The notes: generated by a model not told the origin, from the letters alone. 32,580 bases of DNA from JANSWP01 sp041941305 (GCA_041941305.1 JBGTQJ010000086.1:1-32580), one strand, 5' to 3'. Shown: positions 8,785-16,455, numbered from the stretch's first letter. Numbers and translations: made by a program.

Positions 8785-9147
8785 AAAGAGCATTAAACCA
8801 AAGCATATTCGTTAAATAAATATATAAACATAACAAAACACTTTTTTTTTTTAAAATCAATATTTAATTTCTTTGATACTAGGTATTTAAGAATTTTTTT
8901 GTGCCAATAGCAGATTCGGGTGTATCGTATGTACTTTAGTGTTTCTCCCTATAATCCCCATACCTCCCCAAATGCAGACAATATGAGAAAACTCCATCTT
9001 ACCATCCTTTAAGTCTGGAACTATTCAAAATTACAAGTTGATACCTTGACTTTTGCACCTCTGGTTACCTACTTACAGACCCAATACATAAAAGGAGATA
9101 GAACCGTAGCTTTTTAAGATTAGGATTTATTGGAATAAATTGATGTC

Positions 9148-9194
9148 TAAGTTGAAAAACAAAAGATATTAAACTTAAACTTAAACTTAAACTT
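9148..9194 (+). repeat. taagttgaaaa...taaactta element with AAACTT x4 tandem repeat
   Basis: Positions 9148-9177 form a hairpin-like block starting taagttgaaaaac and ending attaaactta. It closely resembles 10259-10289 on the other side of the T9SS cargo gene. It runs into four tandem copies of the hexamer AAACTT at 9171-9194, just 19 bases before the ATG of that gene. Confidence 0.75.
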
Positions 9195-9213
9195 ATTTAA
9201 AAACCCACATACT

Positions 9214-10230
9214 ATGGTCATCAAAAATCTACACAACAAAACGAAAATAAACAAACGTGCCCTGCCCAGCCTCGATGCCTATCTCCAACAGGCACAGAGC
9301 TACCGGCGCAATGGTTCCATTAAAAAAGGCAAGCAAATGCTGCGAAAAGCAGCCCTGGCTTCCGTTATTCCTTTGGCGGCTATCTCAACTGCAAATGGGC
9401 AGTGCATGATTGGGTTGACTCAAAAGAATACATTTGGCATGACCCATAGCTTTTATTATATTTTGAATACGTCTGGAATGTGTTCCAATACAATGCTCAA
9501 CAACGCAATGGCATTTCCCGCTCCGGGAGCGCCTATGACGACTGTGTTTTTAGTAGCTACAGCTATGACAAATGCCAGTATGGCTTCTGCTGGCTGGTCT
9601 TGTTCCTGTGGCGGGATGAGTAGTACTTTTTTATTTGATTGTAACGATGGCTTTGGTGCTGCATGTCCACTACCGGTCGAGCTGGTCTATTTCGATGCCA
9701 AGACCGATTTGAATAGCATCGTTCTAAAATGGGAAACAGCCACTGAGGTCAATAATTCGGGTTTTGAAATTCTCCGAAGTACAGATGGCTATTTTTATAA
9801 CAAAATCGGGTGGCTGGCTGGTAATGGCAACAGTCAGGAATCAAAACAATACCAATTTGTAGATAAAGATATCCGCCCCAATAAAATTTATTATTACCGC
9901 CTCAATCAACTGGATTACGATGGTACAAATGACTACAGCCCCGTCGTCACAACGATGATTACCGACGAAACCATCATCGAAGTAGGCGAAGTCTTTCCAA
10001 ATCCCGTTGGAGGAAATTTTGCCAGAATCGAGATCAACACCCCAGTCGAAGCAGAAGCCAGAATGCTGCTCTTCGATGCCAGGGGCGCACTGATGAGCGA
10101 AGGAGAAACCTACCTCAAAGAAGGTACCAACTACTTGAAAATCGATGTCAAAGATCTCATCCCCGGCACCTACTTCGCCAAGGTGCAGGTGGGGCAGGAG
10201 TGGTGGTACCGCAAGATTTGGGTGCAATAG
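9214..10230 (+). CDS. T9SS type A sorting-domain secreted protein
   Basis: This 338-residue protein has an unusually long N-terminal region: about 45 polar and basic residues (ending RRNGSIKKGKQMLRKA) come before the hydrophobic signal core ALASVIPLAAIS and a likely cleavage after TANGQ. The middle part (65-150) is Cys/Met/Ala-rich and unrecognised. From about 152 it has the beta-sandwich common in Bacteroidota surface proteins (PVELVYFDAKTD, VLKWETATEVNNSGFEI). The last 80 residues are a T9SS sorting domain (VFPNPVGG, GTYFAKVQVG, ending WYRKIWVQ). The protein is therefore expected to cross the outer membrane and be attached or released. The gene is flanked by related hairpin repeats on both sides. 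The function of the Cys-rich part is unknown. Confidence 0.88.
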   Translation: MVIKNLHNKTKINKRALPSLDAYLQQAQSYRRNGSIKKGKQMLRKAALASVIPLAAISTANGQCMIGLTQKNTFGMTHSFYYILNTSGMCSNTMLNNAMAFPAPGAPMTTVFLVATAMTNASMASAGWSCSCGGMSSTFLFDCNDGFGAACPLPVELVYFDAKTDLNSIVLKWETATEVNNSGFEILRSTDGYFYNKIGWLAGNGNSQESKQYQFVDKDIRPNKIYYYRLNQLDYDGTNDYSPVVTTMITDETIIEVGEVFPNPVGGNFARIEINTPVEAEARMLLFDARGALMSEGETYLKEGTNYLKIDVKDLIPGTYFAKVQVGQEWWYRKIWVQ

Positions 10231-10234
10231 GGGT

Positions 10235-10315
10235 TAAGTTAAAGTCTAAGTTTAAGCATAAGTTGAAAAAATACAAGAAAATAAACTTAGACTTAAGCTT
10301 CAACTTAGACTTACA
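10235..10315. repeat. Long imperfect hairpin of TTAAG/CTTAA words
   Basis: Positions about 10242-10264 (aagtctaagtttaagc...) pair imperfectly with 10283-10312 (aaacttagacttaagcttc...). The element follows the T9SS cargo gene and may terminate its transcript. Its inner part (10259-10289) is a copy of the block at 9148-9177 before the same gene. Confidence 0.75.
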
Positions 10316-10321
10316 TGCCTT

Positions 10322-10486
10322 ATGTCAGAACAAAAAAAACAAGCCACCATTATCCTACCCGGTAAAGACGGCAAACCGCTGGACATTCCATTTGGCGGTT
10401 CTCTGGAGCTCCTTGCCTGGGGCGATTTGGGATACTACGCCTGGCGCCAAAAACGACAGGAAGTAAAGAAAAAAGATAATCATTAA
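10322..10486 (+). CDS. Small 54-residue protein of unknown function
   Basis: The frame runs ATG 10322 to TAA 10484-10486 and encodes 54 residues, starting MSEQKKQATIILPGKDGKPL, then DIPFGGSLELLAWGDLGYYAW, with a basic tail (RQKRQEVKKK). It has an amphipathic or hydrophobic middle (GGSLELLAWGDLGYYAW) that might associate with a membrane, and a polar start with a beta-like TIILPG strand. I do not recognise a named family. Codon use and the clean start and stop look like a real gene. It lies between the T9SS cargo gene and the phosphodiesterase/sulfotransferase gene, and its stop codon lies inside the next hairpin. Confidence 0.65.
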   Translation: MSEQKKQATIILPGKDGKPLDIPFGGSLELLAWGDLGYYAWRQKRQEVKKKDNH

Positions 10487-10535
10487 TTGTTTACTGCAGC
10501 ATTGCACCTTTGGTGCTCGCTGCAGTAAACAATTA
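10484..10535. terminator. Perfect 17-bp hairpin overlapping the small gene's stop codon
   Basis: taattgtttactgcagc at 10484-10500 is exactly complemented at 10519-10535. The 18-nt loop contains a further 5-bp hairpin (gcacc ttt ggtgc). The first three bases are the TAA-containing end of the 54-codon gene. This is probably its terminator. Confidence 0.8.
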
Positions 10536-10623
10536 TTAGGAGGGGAGCGAGTTTTTGAATGGTGAAATTAAGCATTATCAAAATTGCTTAAATTCTGAAT
10601 TCAAAAAAGCGCTCCCCTCCTAA
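10536..10623. repeat. Long nested hairpin abutting the previous one
   Basis: ttaggaggggagcg at 10536-10549 is complemented at 10610-10623. Pairing resumes with tttttgaat (10552-10560) against attcaaaaa (10599-10607). The loop itself contains an inner aattaagca / tgcttaaatt pairing. It starts on the base after the preceding hairpin ends. Confidence 0.8.
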
Positions 10624-10881
10624 GACCTCCATTACGATTGCTTGGGCTCGACGCCCATTGCAATCGCAAAAAAATTTCTTTGACCTTATGGATTTGACCG
10701 TCAAGAAAATGAATGAATGAGCGATCCCAAAGGGTGAATGTCTGGGGGACATTCAAGCGAGTGAACCGCGAAGCGGGTGGGATGCTCAAGAGAGCCACCC
10801 ACGCGAGCCATGCGAACATTTGGGTTGCTTGCGGGTGAGCATTTCATTTTTAGGTCAAATACATAAAGTCTTGACCCGCCC

Positions 10882-10934
10882 GCCCGAAACGGCAGTCGGG
10901 CTGGTTTTTGGTTCTTTGCATCAAGGCAAAGAAC
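10882..10934 (+). promoter_or_regulatory. Terminator-like stem plus start-proximal hairpin in the leader
   Basis: gcccga (10882-10887) pairs with tcgggc (10896-10901) and is followed by tggttttt, which looks like a weak intrinsic terminator. Directly after it, gttctttgc (10911-10919) pairs with gcaaagaac (10926-10934), 11 bases before the ATG. The pair could attenuate expression of the following gene, but it may equally be part of a dispersed repeat. Confidence 0.4.
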
Positions 10935-10945
10935 ACACAACTACT

Positions 10946-13900
10946 ATGAGAAAAAACAAGAAATTCATACTCCTCGGCTGGGATGCCGCAGACTGGAAAG
11001 CCATCAATCCACTGATTGAAGCAGGCAAAATGCCCAATCTGGAAAAACTAATCAACGAAGGCGTCATGGGCAACCTGGCGACCCTCGATCCACCATACTC
11101 ACCCATGCTCTGGACCTCCATTGCCTCCGGCAAGCGCCCTTACAATCACGGCGTGTTGGGATTCCACGAACCCTGTGAACAGGATCCCGGTGTGCGGCCG
11201 GTGATGAGCACGACCCGCCATTGCAAAGCCATCTGGAATATCCTGACGCAAAAGGATTACAAAACTCATGTAGTGGGTTGGTGGCCCTCCCACCCTGCCG
11301 AGCCCATCAATGGGGTGGCGATTTCAGATTTTTTCCAGAAACCGGAAGGAAAATTGTACGAGCCTTGGCCCCTGGCGCCGGGCAGTGTGTATCCTCCCGA
11401 AGACGAAGCACATTTTGCGGATTTAAGGGTTCATCCGGAAGAATTGACGGGCAATCACTTGCTGCCATTCATTCCCAAGGCAGACAAAATCAATCAGATC
11501 GCAAATCAAAGATTGTATGCAGTTGCCAGAGAAACGGCAATGGCGGCTTCGCTGCACAATGCCTTTACCAATATTTTGCGGACCCGCGAATGGGATTTTG
11601 CAGCATTGTATCTCGCGACCATTGACCATTACAGTCATGGTTTTATGAAATACCACCCGCCCAAGCGACCGCATATCACGCAGCCCGATTTTGATTTGTA
11701 CCACAATGTCGTCGCCGAGGGCTATATTTTCCACGATATGATGCTGGGCCGCATTCTGGATTTTGTAAATGAAGACACGACGATCATGCTCGTGAGCGAT
11801 CACGGATTCCAGCCCGACCACCTGCGCCCACGTGGCATTCCCAAAGAGCCCGCTGGCCCTGCTTACGAGCATAGTCCTTATGGCATATTTGTCATGAAGG
11901 GACCCGGCATCAAAAAAGACGAAATCATCTATGGAGCAAACCTGCTGGACGTGACACCCACCATTTTGAATGTATTGGATTTGCCAGTAGGGGAAGATAT
12001 GGACGGGAAGGTGCTGGGGCAGATTTTTGAATCGCCAAAAGAAATTGAAACCATTACGAGTTGGGAAGTTGTAGAAGGTGAATGTGGGATGCACCCCAAA
12101 GAAATGGCGGACAATGAAGATATGGCAGCGATGGCTTTGCAACAACTGGTGGACCTGGGCTATATCGAAAAGCCAGGCAAAGACCCAGAAGAAAATCGCA
12201 AAAAGGCTCGCGATGAATGTCAGTTCAATTTGGCGAAAGCCTACATAGATGGAGGGCTGACCGAAAAATCGATCCCGATACTCGAAAAACTTTACCGCGA
12301 AAATTCCGAAGTGTCGCGTTATGCCTTTCTACTGGCGGTGAGCTACCAAACCATGAATGAACTGAAAAAATGCCGCGCCGTCATTGAAGATATGCGCGAC
12401 AAGGAAATGTTTAGCGATACGACACTCGACGTGATGGAAGGCAGCCTGCTGCTTGGCGAAGGGCAGCCAATTAAAGCTATCAAGCTATTCAAAAAAGCAG
12501 AAAAGGCTTTGGATGACCCGCAAACCCGGATGCACCTTCAGATAGCAAGAGGTTATATGATGCTGCAAAGATGGGAAGATGCCGAAAGGGCACTTTTGAG
12601 AGAACTGGTTGTAGATAATGACAATGCGCAGGCGCATGCTATGTTGGGGACGGTTTATCTAAGGGATATGTATTATAATAAAGCGGTTCAGTTTTTTCTG
12701 CAAGCCATTGGTTTGGAATACGAAATGCCCCAGGTTCATTTTGAATTGGGCATGGCCCTGTATTCCCTTGGAGAATACGAAAAAGCAGTAGAAGCCATGG
12801 AGGTTTGTCTGGTCATGGCACCCTTTGCCAATAATGTGCGACAAAAAATCATAGAAATCTACCAGACTCACCTGGATCAGAATGAGAAAGCACAGCATCA
12901 TATTGAACAGTTTGACGACAGCATTTTAGGCACGGTAACGATTGTATCCGGCTTGCCAAGAAGTGGCACTTCCATGATGATGCAAATGCTGGAAAAAGGA
13001 GGCCTGGAAGCCTTTACTGACAAGGAGCGGGCTGCCGATGAAAACAATCCCAGGGGTTATTACGAGCACGAAGCCGTCAAAAATTTGCAGCGGAACAACG
13101 AATTTGTCAAACAGGCGGTCAATAAATCTTTAAAAGTGATCGCCAATTTGCTGATGTCTTTGCCTCTACGTTTTCGATACAAGATCATCTTCATGGAGCG
13201 CGATTTGAATGAAATTTGGGCTTCCCAGCAAAAAATGCTCCAGCGAATGGGGAAAAACACCCGTGAAGATATTTATCCAACGGTTGTCATTGAACAAAAT
13301 CAGCGAACCCTGGAAAAGGTCAAACAATGGGCAAGCCGCCATGCGAATGTGGAAATCATGTACGTCCAGCACCGCGAAGTCATTGAAAATCCTTTCGAAC
13401 AGGCATTGCGGATCAATGAGTTTCTGGGCTATACCTTATTGCCCGAATTGATGGTACAGGCCGTAGATGATAAGCTCTACCGGGAAAAGGATATTCGAAA
13501 ACAGTTGAATATCAATCGATCACCCTTGGGTGTTTCTAAAATTATTGAGCAGCATGCAGCAGACAAAATCTACTGTGAAATTGGAATCGGGGAAGGGCAT
13601 TTGTTGAATGCAGTTCAGAACACGAAAAAAACGTTTGGCATTGAGCAAACCAAGTATGGCGTCACAAGATGTAAGGAATTGTATCCTCATATTGAAGTGA
13701 TTCACTCTGACTTTTGGGATTTATCGCCCAGACCCAAATTTGATGTTTGCTATATGTGGATTGTCTATCCATCTGCTGAAAAAATAGTGAATCGCATTTT
13801 GGAAGAAAATGAAAACTGTACAGTGATTATAGGTTTAAATCACTTTTTCCATATGGAGGAAGCCAGCAAAAAACAGATCCAATACATTTCTGCTTATCCA

Positions 13901-14092
13901 CCAATTGCGAATGCAGCAGATTGGAACGACAACATCAAGAATCATTTGGCAGCCTTAAAGGAAAAGGCCTTTGATTATGACATTCAACAAGTACCTACGG
14001 AGACGGGGGAATTATTTAGTGTTGCAGTGGTCAAAAAGGCAGAACAAACTAAAATTAGAGAACTTGAAAAGAACCTGGCGGAAGCTTTGTAA
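10946..14092 (+). CDS. Phosphodiesterase-TPR-sulfotransferase-methyltransferase-like fusion protein
   Basis: This 1048-residue protein starts at ATG 10946 (MRKNKKFILLGWDAADW); an in-phase extension upstream lies in repeats. Residues about 5-380 form an alkaline-phosphatase-superfamily domain of the type I phosphodiesterase/nucleotide pyrophosphatase kind. Candidate metal ligands are D13, D227/H228/H231 (TIDHYSHGF), D285/H286 (SDHGF) and H309, and T57/S58 in SPMLWTSIASG is the candidate nucleophile. Residues about 420-650 are TPR-like helical repeats. Residues about 663-860 are a sulfotransferase domain with the PAPS 5'-phosphosulfate loop SGLPRSGTSMM (668-678). Residues about 870-1035 resemble a class I SAM-dependent methyltransferase fold (CEIGIGEG motif I, acidic E900 in FGIEQ). 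No signal peptide is seen, so it is probably cytoplasmic. GC content falls sharply in the last part. Confidence 0.85.
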   Translation: MRKNKKFILLGWDAADWKAINPLIEAGKMPNLEKLINEGVMGNLATLDPPYSPMLWTSIASGKRPYNHGVLGFHEPCEQDPGVRPVMSTTRHCKAIWNILTQKDYKTHVVGWWPSHPAEPINGVAISDFFQKPEGKLYEPWPLAPGSVYPPEDEAHFADLRVHPEELTGNHLLPFIPKADKINQIANQRLYAVARETAMAASLHNAFTNILRTREWDFAALYLATIDHYSHGFMKYHPPKRPHITQPDFDLYHNVVAEGYIFHDMMLGRILDFVNEDTTIMLVSDHGFQPDHLRPRGIPKEPAGPAYEHSPYGIFVMKGPGIKKDEIIYGANLLDVTPTILNVLDLPVGEDMDGKVLGQIFESPKEIETITSWEVVEGECGMHPKEMADNEDMAAMALQQLVDLGYIEKPGKDPEENRKKARDECQFNLAKAYIDGGLTEKSIPILEKLYRENSEVSRYAFLLAVSYQTMNELKKCRAVIEDMRDKEMFSDTTLDVMEGSLLLGEGQPIKAIKLFKKAEKALDDPQTRMHLQIARGYMMLQRWEDAERALLRELVVDNDNAQAHAMLGTVYLRDMYYNKAVQFFLQAIGLEYEMPQVHFELGMALYSLGEYEKAVEAMEVCLVMAPFANNVRQKIIEIYQTHLDQNEKAQHHIEQFDDSILGTVTIVSGLPRSGTSMMMQMLEKGGLEAFTDKERAADENNPRGYYEHEAVKNLQRNNEFVKQAVNKSLKVIANLLMSLPLRFRYKIIFMERDLNEIWASQQKMLQRMGKNTREDIYPTVVIEQNQRTLEKVKQWASRHANVEIMYVQHREVIENPFEQALRINEFLGYTLLPELMVQAVDDKLYREKDIRKQLNINRSPLGVSKIIEQHAADKIYCEIGIGEGHLLNAVQNTKKTFGIEQTKYGVTRCKELYPHIEVIHSDFWDLSPRPKFDVCYMWIVYPSAEKIVNRILEENENCTVIIGLNHFFHMEEASKKQIQYISAYPPIANAADWNDNIKNHLAALKEKAFDYDIQQVPTETGELFSVAVVKKAEQTKIRELEKNLAEAL

Positions 14093-14434
14093 ACATGAGC
14101 TTTCATAATGTGGTGTATCAAATTGTCGCTTTTTGATTTTCTTGCTGATGATATATTTTGAAAAATTAATTTGGAAATAGAACGAAGCACGGTTTTCCTT
14201 AACCGTGCCCTCGAGACCTGCATGGCTTACGAGCGATTCAAGATTGTGAGATCTATCAAAGGATAAATCTAAATTTTAGCGATTAGATTGATAAGGAAGT
14301 TCTTTCTGCGTTTTGAAAAGGGCTTCCTGTTTTCTTCCCACCTATCCTCTAATTCGGCAAATTTCAATCTTTCCATTTTTCTCCTTCAATTCATTTCGAT
14401 ATTTTTACCGCTCTGGCATGAAACGAAAACCAAA
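14093..14434. other. Intergenic gap before the transporter operon
   Basis: No credible gene in these 342 bases. A short hairpin (gcacggtt 14187-14194 / aaccgtgc 14201-14208) follows the long upstream gene and may help to end its transcript, though no T tract follows. The promoter of the transporter operon should lie here, but I could not identify a convincing -33/-7 pair. An upstream in-phase frame starting near 14288 exists but begins with TTG and encodes low-plausibility residues. Confidence 0.55.
14187..14208. repeat. 8-bp hairpin
   Basis: gcacggtt / aaccgtgc with a 6-nt loop (ttcctt), 95 bases after the preceding stop codon. It has no T tract. Confidence 0.55.
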
Positions 14435-15487
14435 ATGAGACTAAAGCTCAAACAGGACTACTTCGAGGATATTGAATTATTTGAAAATCGAACCCAGATT
14501 TTCTGGTTAACCGTACTACTTACCTTTTTGTTTGCACTTCCATTTCTAGTCAAAGGTTATTACCTCACCGTTCTCAACTTGATGGCAGTGAATGCCATTG
14601 TGGCCTTAGGTTTGAATTTATTGGTTGGGAATACAGGGCAAATTTCCCTTGGTCATGCAGGCTTTGTCGCAATTGGAGCCTATACTGCAGTGCTCCTCAC
14701 CAAAGCTGGTGTTCCTTTTATTTTCAGCTTTTTGGGCGGTGGAATGATGGCAGCCTTGTTTGGTCTGATTCTCGGCATTCCTTCTTTAAAGCTGGAAGGA
14801 CCCTATTTGGCGATTGCCACCCTGGCTTTTGGTTTGGCAGTGACGGTAATCATTGGAAGGTTGGATTTTCTAGGCGGTAGAATGGGGGTCAGTGTTCCTA
14901 AACTTTCCCTAAAGTGGACTGGCTTGAAATACGATGTATCGCTTTATTATTTAATCATCATCATCACCATATTACTCACCTTAATAATGCGGAACATTGT
15001 CAAAAGTCGCATTGGAAGAGCGTTTCAGGCAATTAGAGACAGTGATATTGCGGCTTCTGCGATTGGAGTGAATTTGACAAAATACAAACTATTGAGCTTT
15101 GCACTAAGTGCTGCTTATGCGGGATTTGCAGGAGCACTTTGGGCGTTTTATTTGGGTTTTATCAGTCCAACCAATTTCACATTTGTGCTGTCCATCATGT
15201 TTTTAGCAACCATTGTTCTGGGCGGTTTGGGTTTTGTGGGAGGGTCTATCATGGGAGCAGTAGTCATGAGTTTTTTGAATTTACAATTGGAAAATGTTGT
15301 CGATATACCTTTGCTTGGTGGGCTCATAGAAAGTTTTTCCGAAAACTTTATGATGCATTCTGCAATCTCCAATGTTTCCTGGGTGTTTACCGGACTGATT
15401 TTAATATTGATCATCATCTTTGAACCCTTAGGGCTTTACGGAATCTGGCTTAGAGTAAAAATTTATTGGAAGACTTGGCCTTTTTAA
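14435..15487 (+). CDS. livM: Branched-chain-amino-acid-type ABC transporter permease (LivM)
   Basis: This 350-residue inner-membrane permease (start ATG 14435, MRLKLKQDYFEDIE) has about eight to nine hydrophobic segments. The LivM family hallmarks are visible: NAIVALGLNLLVGNTGQISLGHAGFVAIGAY spread over about residues 50-80, LEGPYLAIATLAFG (about 119-132), and the cytoplasmic coupling motif AIRDSDIAASAIGVNLTKYK (about 194-213). It pairs with LivH to form the membrane channel of a HAAT-family importer. It is the first gene of an apparent operon with livH, livG and livF. The substrate class of this family includes branched-chain amino acids but also amides, urea and aromatic or short-chain acids, so the name does not fix the substrate. 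Confidence 0.9.
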   Translation: MRLKLKQDYFEDIELFENRTQIFWLTVLLTFLFALPFLVKGYYLTVLNLMAVNAIVALGLNLLVGNTGQISLGHAGFVAIGAYTAVLLTKAGVPFIFSFLGGGMMAALFGLILGIPSLKLEGPYLAIATLAFGLAVTVIIGRLDFLGGRMGVSVPKLSLKWTGLKYDVSLYYLIIIITILLTLIMRNIVKSRIGRAFQAIRDSDIAASAIGVNLTKYKLLSFALSAAYAGFAGALWAFYLGFISPTNFTFVLSIMFLATIVLGGLGFVGGSIMGAVVMSFLNLQLENVVDIPLLGGLIESFSENFMMHSAISNVSWVFTGLILILIIIFEPLGLYGIWLRVKIYWKTWPF

Positions 15488-15488
15488 T

Positions 15489-15569
15489 AATGATGAATGG
15501 TGAATGTTGAATGATGAATGCTTTTTTGCTGATTCATTCATCATTCATCATTCATCACGCATCATTCAT
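15489..15569. repeat. Heptamer-built inverted repeat between livM and livH
   Basis: The left arm (about 15491-15520) is built from ATGAATG-like words (tgatgaatggtgaatgttga...), and the right arm (15535-15569) from CATTCAT words. The first 13 pairs are perfect and then register shifts allow alternative pairings. It begins right after the livM stop and ends 5 bases before the GTG start of livH. A close relative lies between livH and livG. Confidence 0.85.
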
Positions 15570-15574
15570 GAAGA

Positions 15575-16450
15575 GTGGTTTTACAACTTATCATATCAAG
15601 CTTAATCGTAGGTAGCATTTACGCCCTCATGGCTTTGGCGATGAGCATTACTTACAAGGCTTCCGAGATTCCCAATTTCGCGCAAGGAGAGATGGGGATG
15701 ATCTCAACTTTCATCACTTTTGTAGCACTGAGTTCTTTTGGAATGTCCTTTACGATGGCTTTGTTGCTCACCTTGGTTTTTGCCTTTTTGTTAGGCGTAT
15801 TTCTGGAATTTGCTTTTGTGAGGAGAGCAAAGGATCCCACTCCATTAAGTTTTATCATTATTACCATTGGATTCCAGTTGATGATTTATGGACTGGCAGG
15901 CTGGAAATGGGGCAGCGACCAACGTAGACTGGATTTGCCATTTTCTGAAACTGAAACTGTTTTTACAGTTGGTGATTTTGCAATGACGGAATTGAGCCTG
16001 GCGACCATCGGAATTGCGATTTTGATGATGATTCTGATTTATTTATTGCTCAACAAAACCAAACTGGGACTTGCCATGAAAGCTAGCCAGCAAAATGAAA
16101 AGGCTGCACAAATCAATGGCATTTCCACCAAAAGAATTTTGGCAATTTCCTTTGGCATCAGCTCCATGGTGGGTGCCATTGCAGGTATTTTAGTTGCGCC
16201 AATTGTCACACTCGACCCCAGTATGATGTGGGATCCATTACTCAAAGGATTTGCCGCAGCCGTTTTGGGCGGTATGAAAAGTTTGGCCGGCTGTGTAATT
16301 GGAGGTTTTCTCCTGGGCATTATTGAAAATATATTCGGCTTTTACGTTTCTATAGAATTCAAGTCTGTGGTCGCTTTTGTAATTATCGTGGTGATTTTAT
16401 ATTTCAAACCAGAGGGCTTGTTTGGGAAGCATTATGTCCGTAAAGTATAA
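15575..16450 (+). CDS. livH: Branched-chain-amino-acid-type ABC transporter permease (LivH)
   Basis: This 291-residue permease begins with GTG at 15575 (MVLQLIISSLIVGSIYALMA). A stop codon (TGA, 15569) lies two codons upstream in phase and the nearby ATG (15568) is in another frame, so GTG is the only start that gives the full family N-terminus. About eight membrane segments are visible, with LivH hallmarks IYALMALAMSITYKASEIPNFAQGEMG split over residues about 15-41, and the coupling region AMKASQQNEKAAQINGIST (about 167-185). It should form the channel with LivM. The 87-base gap before it is taken up by a heptamer palindrome, which may influence its translation. Confidence 0.9.
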   Translation: MVLQLIISSLIVGSIYALMALAMSITYKASEIPNFAQGEMGMISTFITFVALSSFGMSFTMALLLTLVFAFLLGVFLEFAFVRRAKDPTPLSFIIITIGFQLMIYGLAGWKWGSDQRRLDLPFSETETVFTVGDFAMTELSLATIGIAILMMILIYLLLNKTKLGLAMKASQQNEKAAQINGISTKRILAISFGISSMVGAIAGILVAPIVTLDPSMMWDPLLKGFAAAVLGGMKSLAGCVIGGFLLGIIENIFGFYVSIEFKSVVAFVIIVVILYFKPEGLFGKHYVRKV

Positions 16451-16455
16451 ATAAG

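Larger units (their letters stand above)
7884..9213. other. 1.3-kb gene-free region rich in inverted repeats
   Basis: This is the largest gap in the window. Reading frames of up to about 100 codons exist on both strands, but they run through inverted repeats, have no recognisable family and show poor amino-acid composition, so I do not call them genes. The region holds three strong inverted repeats (7934-7999, 8452-8520, 8665-8740), a near-identical 25-bp direct repeat pair, and many variants of gagtc/gactc words between 8360 and 8745. From about 8790 to 9213 it is AT-rich and should hold the promoter of the T9SS cargo gene. Confidence 0.6.
10487..10945. other. 459-base leader/gap before the phosphodiesterase gene
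   Basis: No credible gene lies here. The stretch holds, in order, the hairpin at 10484-10535, a second abutting long hairpin (10536-10623), an 8-bp hairpin (10735-10755), a terminator-like stem followed by T residues (10882-10908) and a 9-bp hairpin (10911-10934) just before the ATG. A GC-rich frame extends upstream of the chosen ATG (10946) in the same phase but runs through these repeats, so I do not accept the earlier start. Confidence 0.6.

Noticed and set aside
7951..8860. Several open frames of 65-104 codons on both strands in the large gap
   Set aside because: They run through inverted repeats, have improbable composition, overlap each other and show no family features.
10820..10945. 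In-phase N-terminal extension of the fusion protein
   Set aside because: It is translated from hairpin and repeat DNA, whereas the family start motif (FILLGWDAADW) begins at the ATG at 10946.
11423..12145. 240-codon antisense frame opposite the phosphodiesterase domain
   Set aside because: It is the mirror of a well-supported GC-rich gene; its translation has no domain features.
14288..14434. Longer start for LivM
   Set aside because: It would use TTG and add about 49 residues not seen in LivM proteins. The ATG at 14435 gives a normal length.
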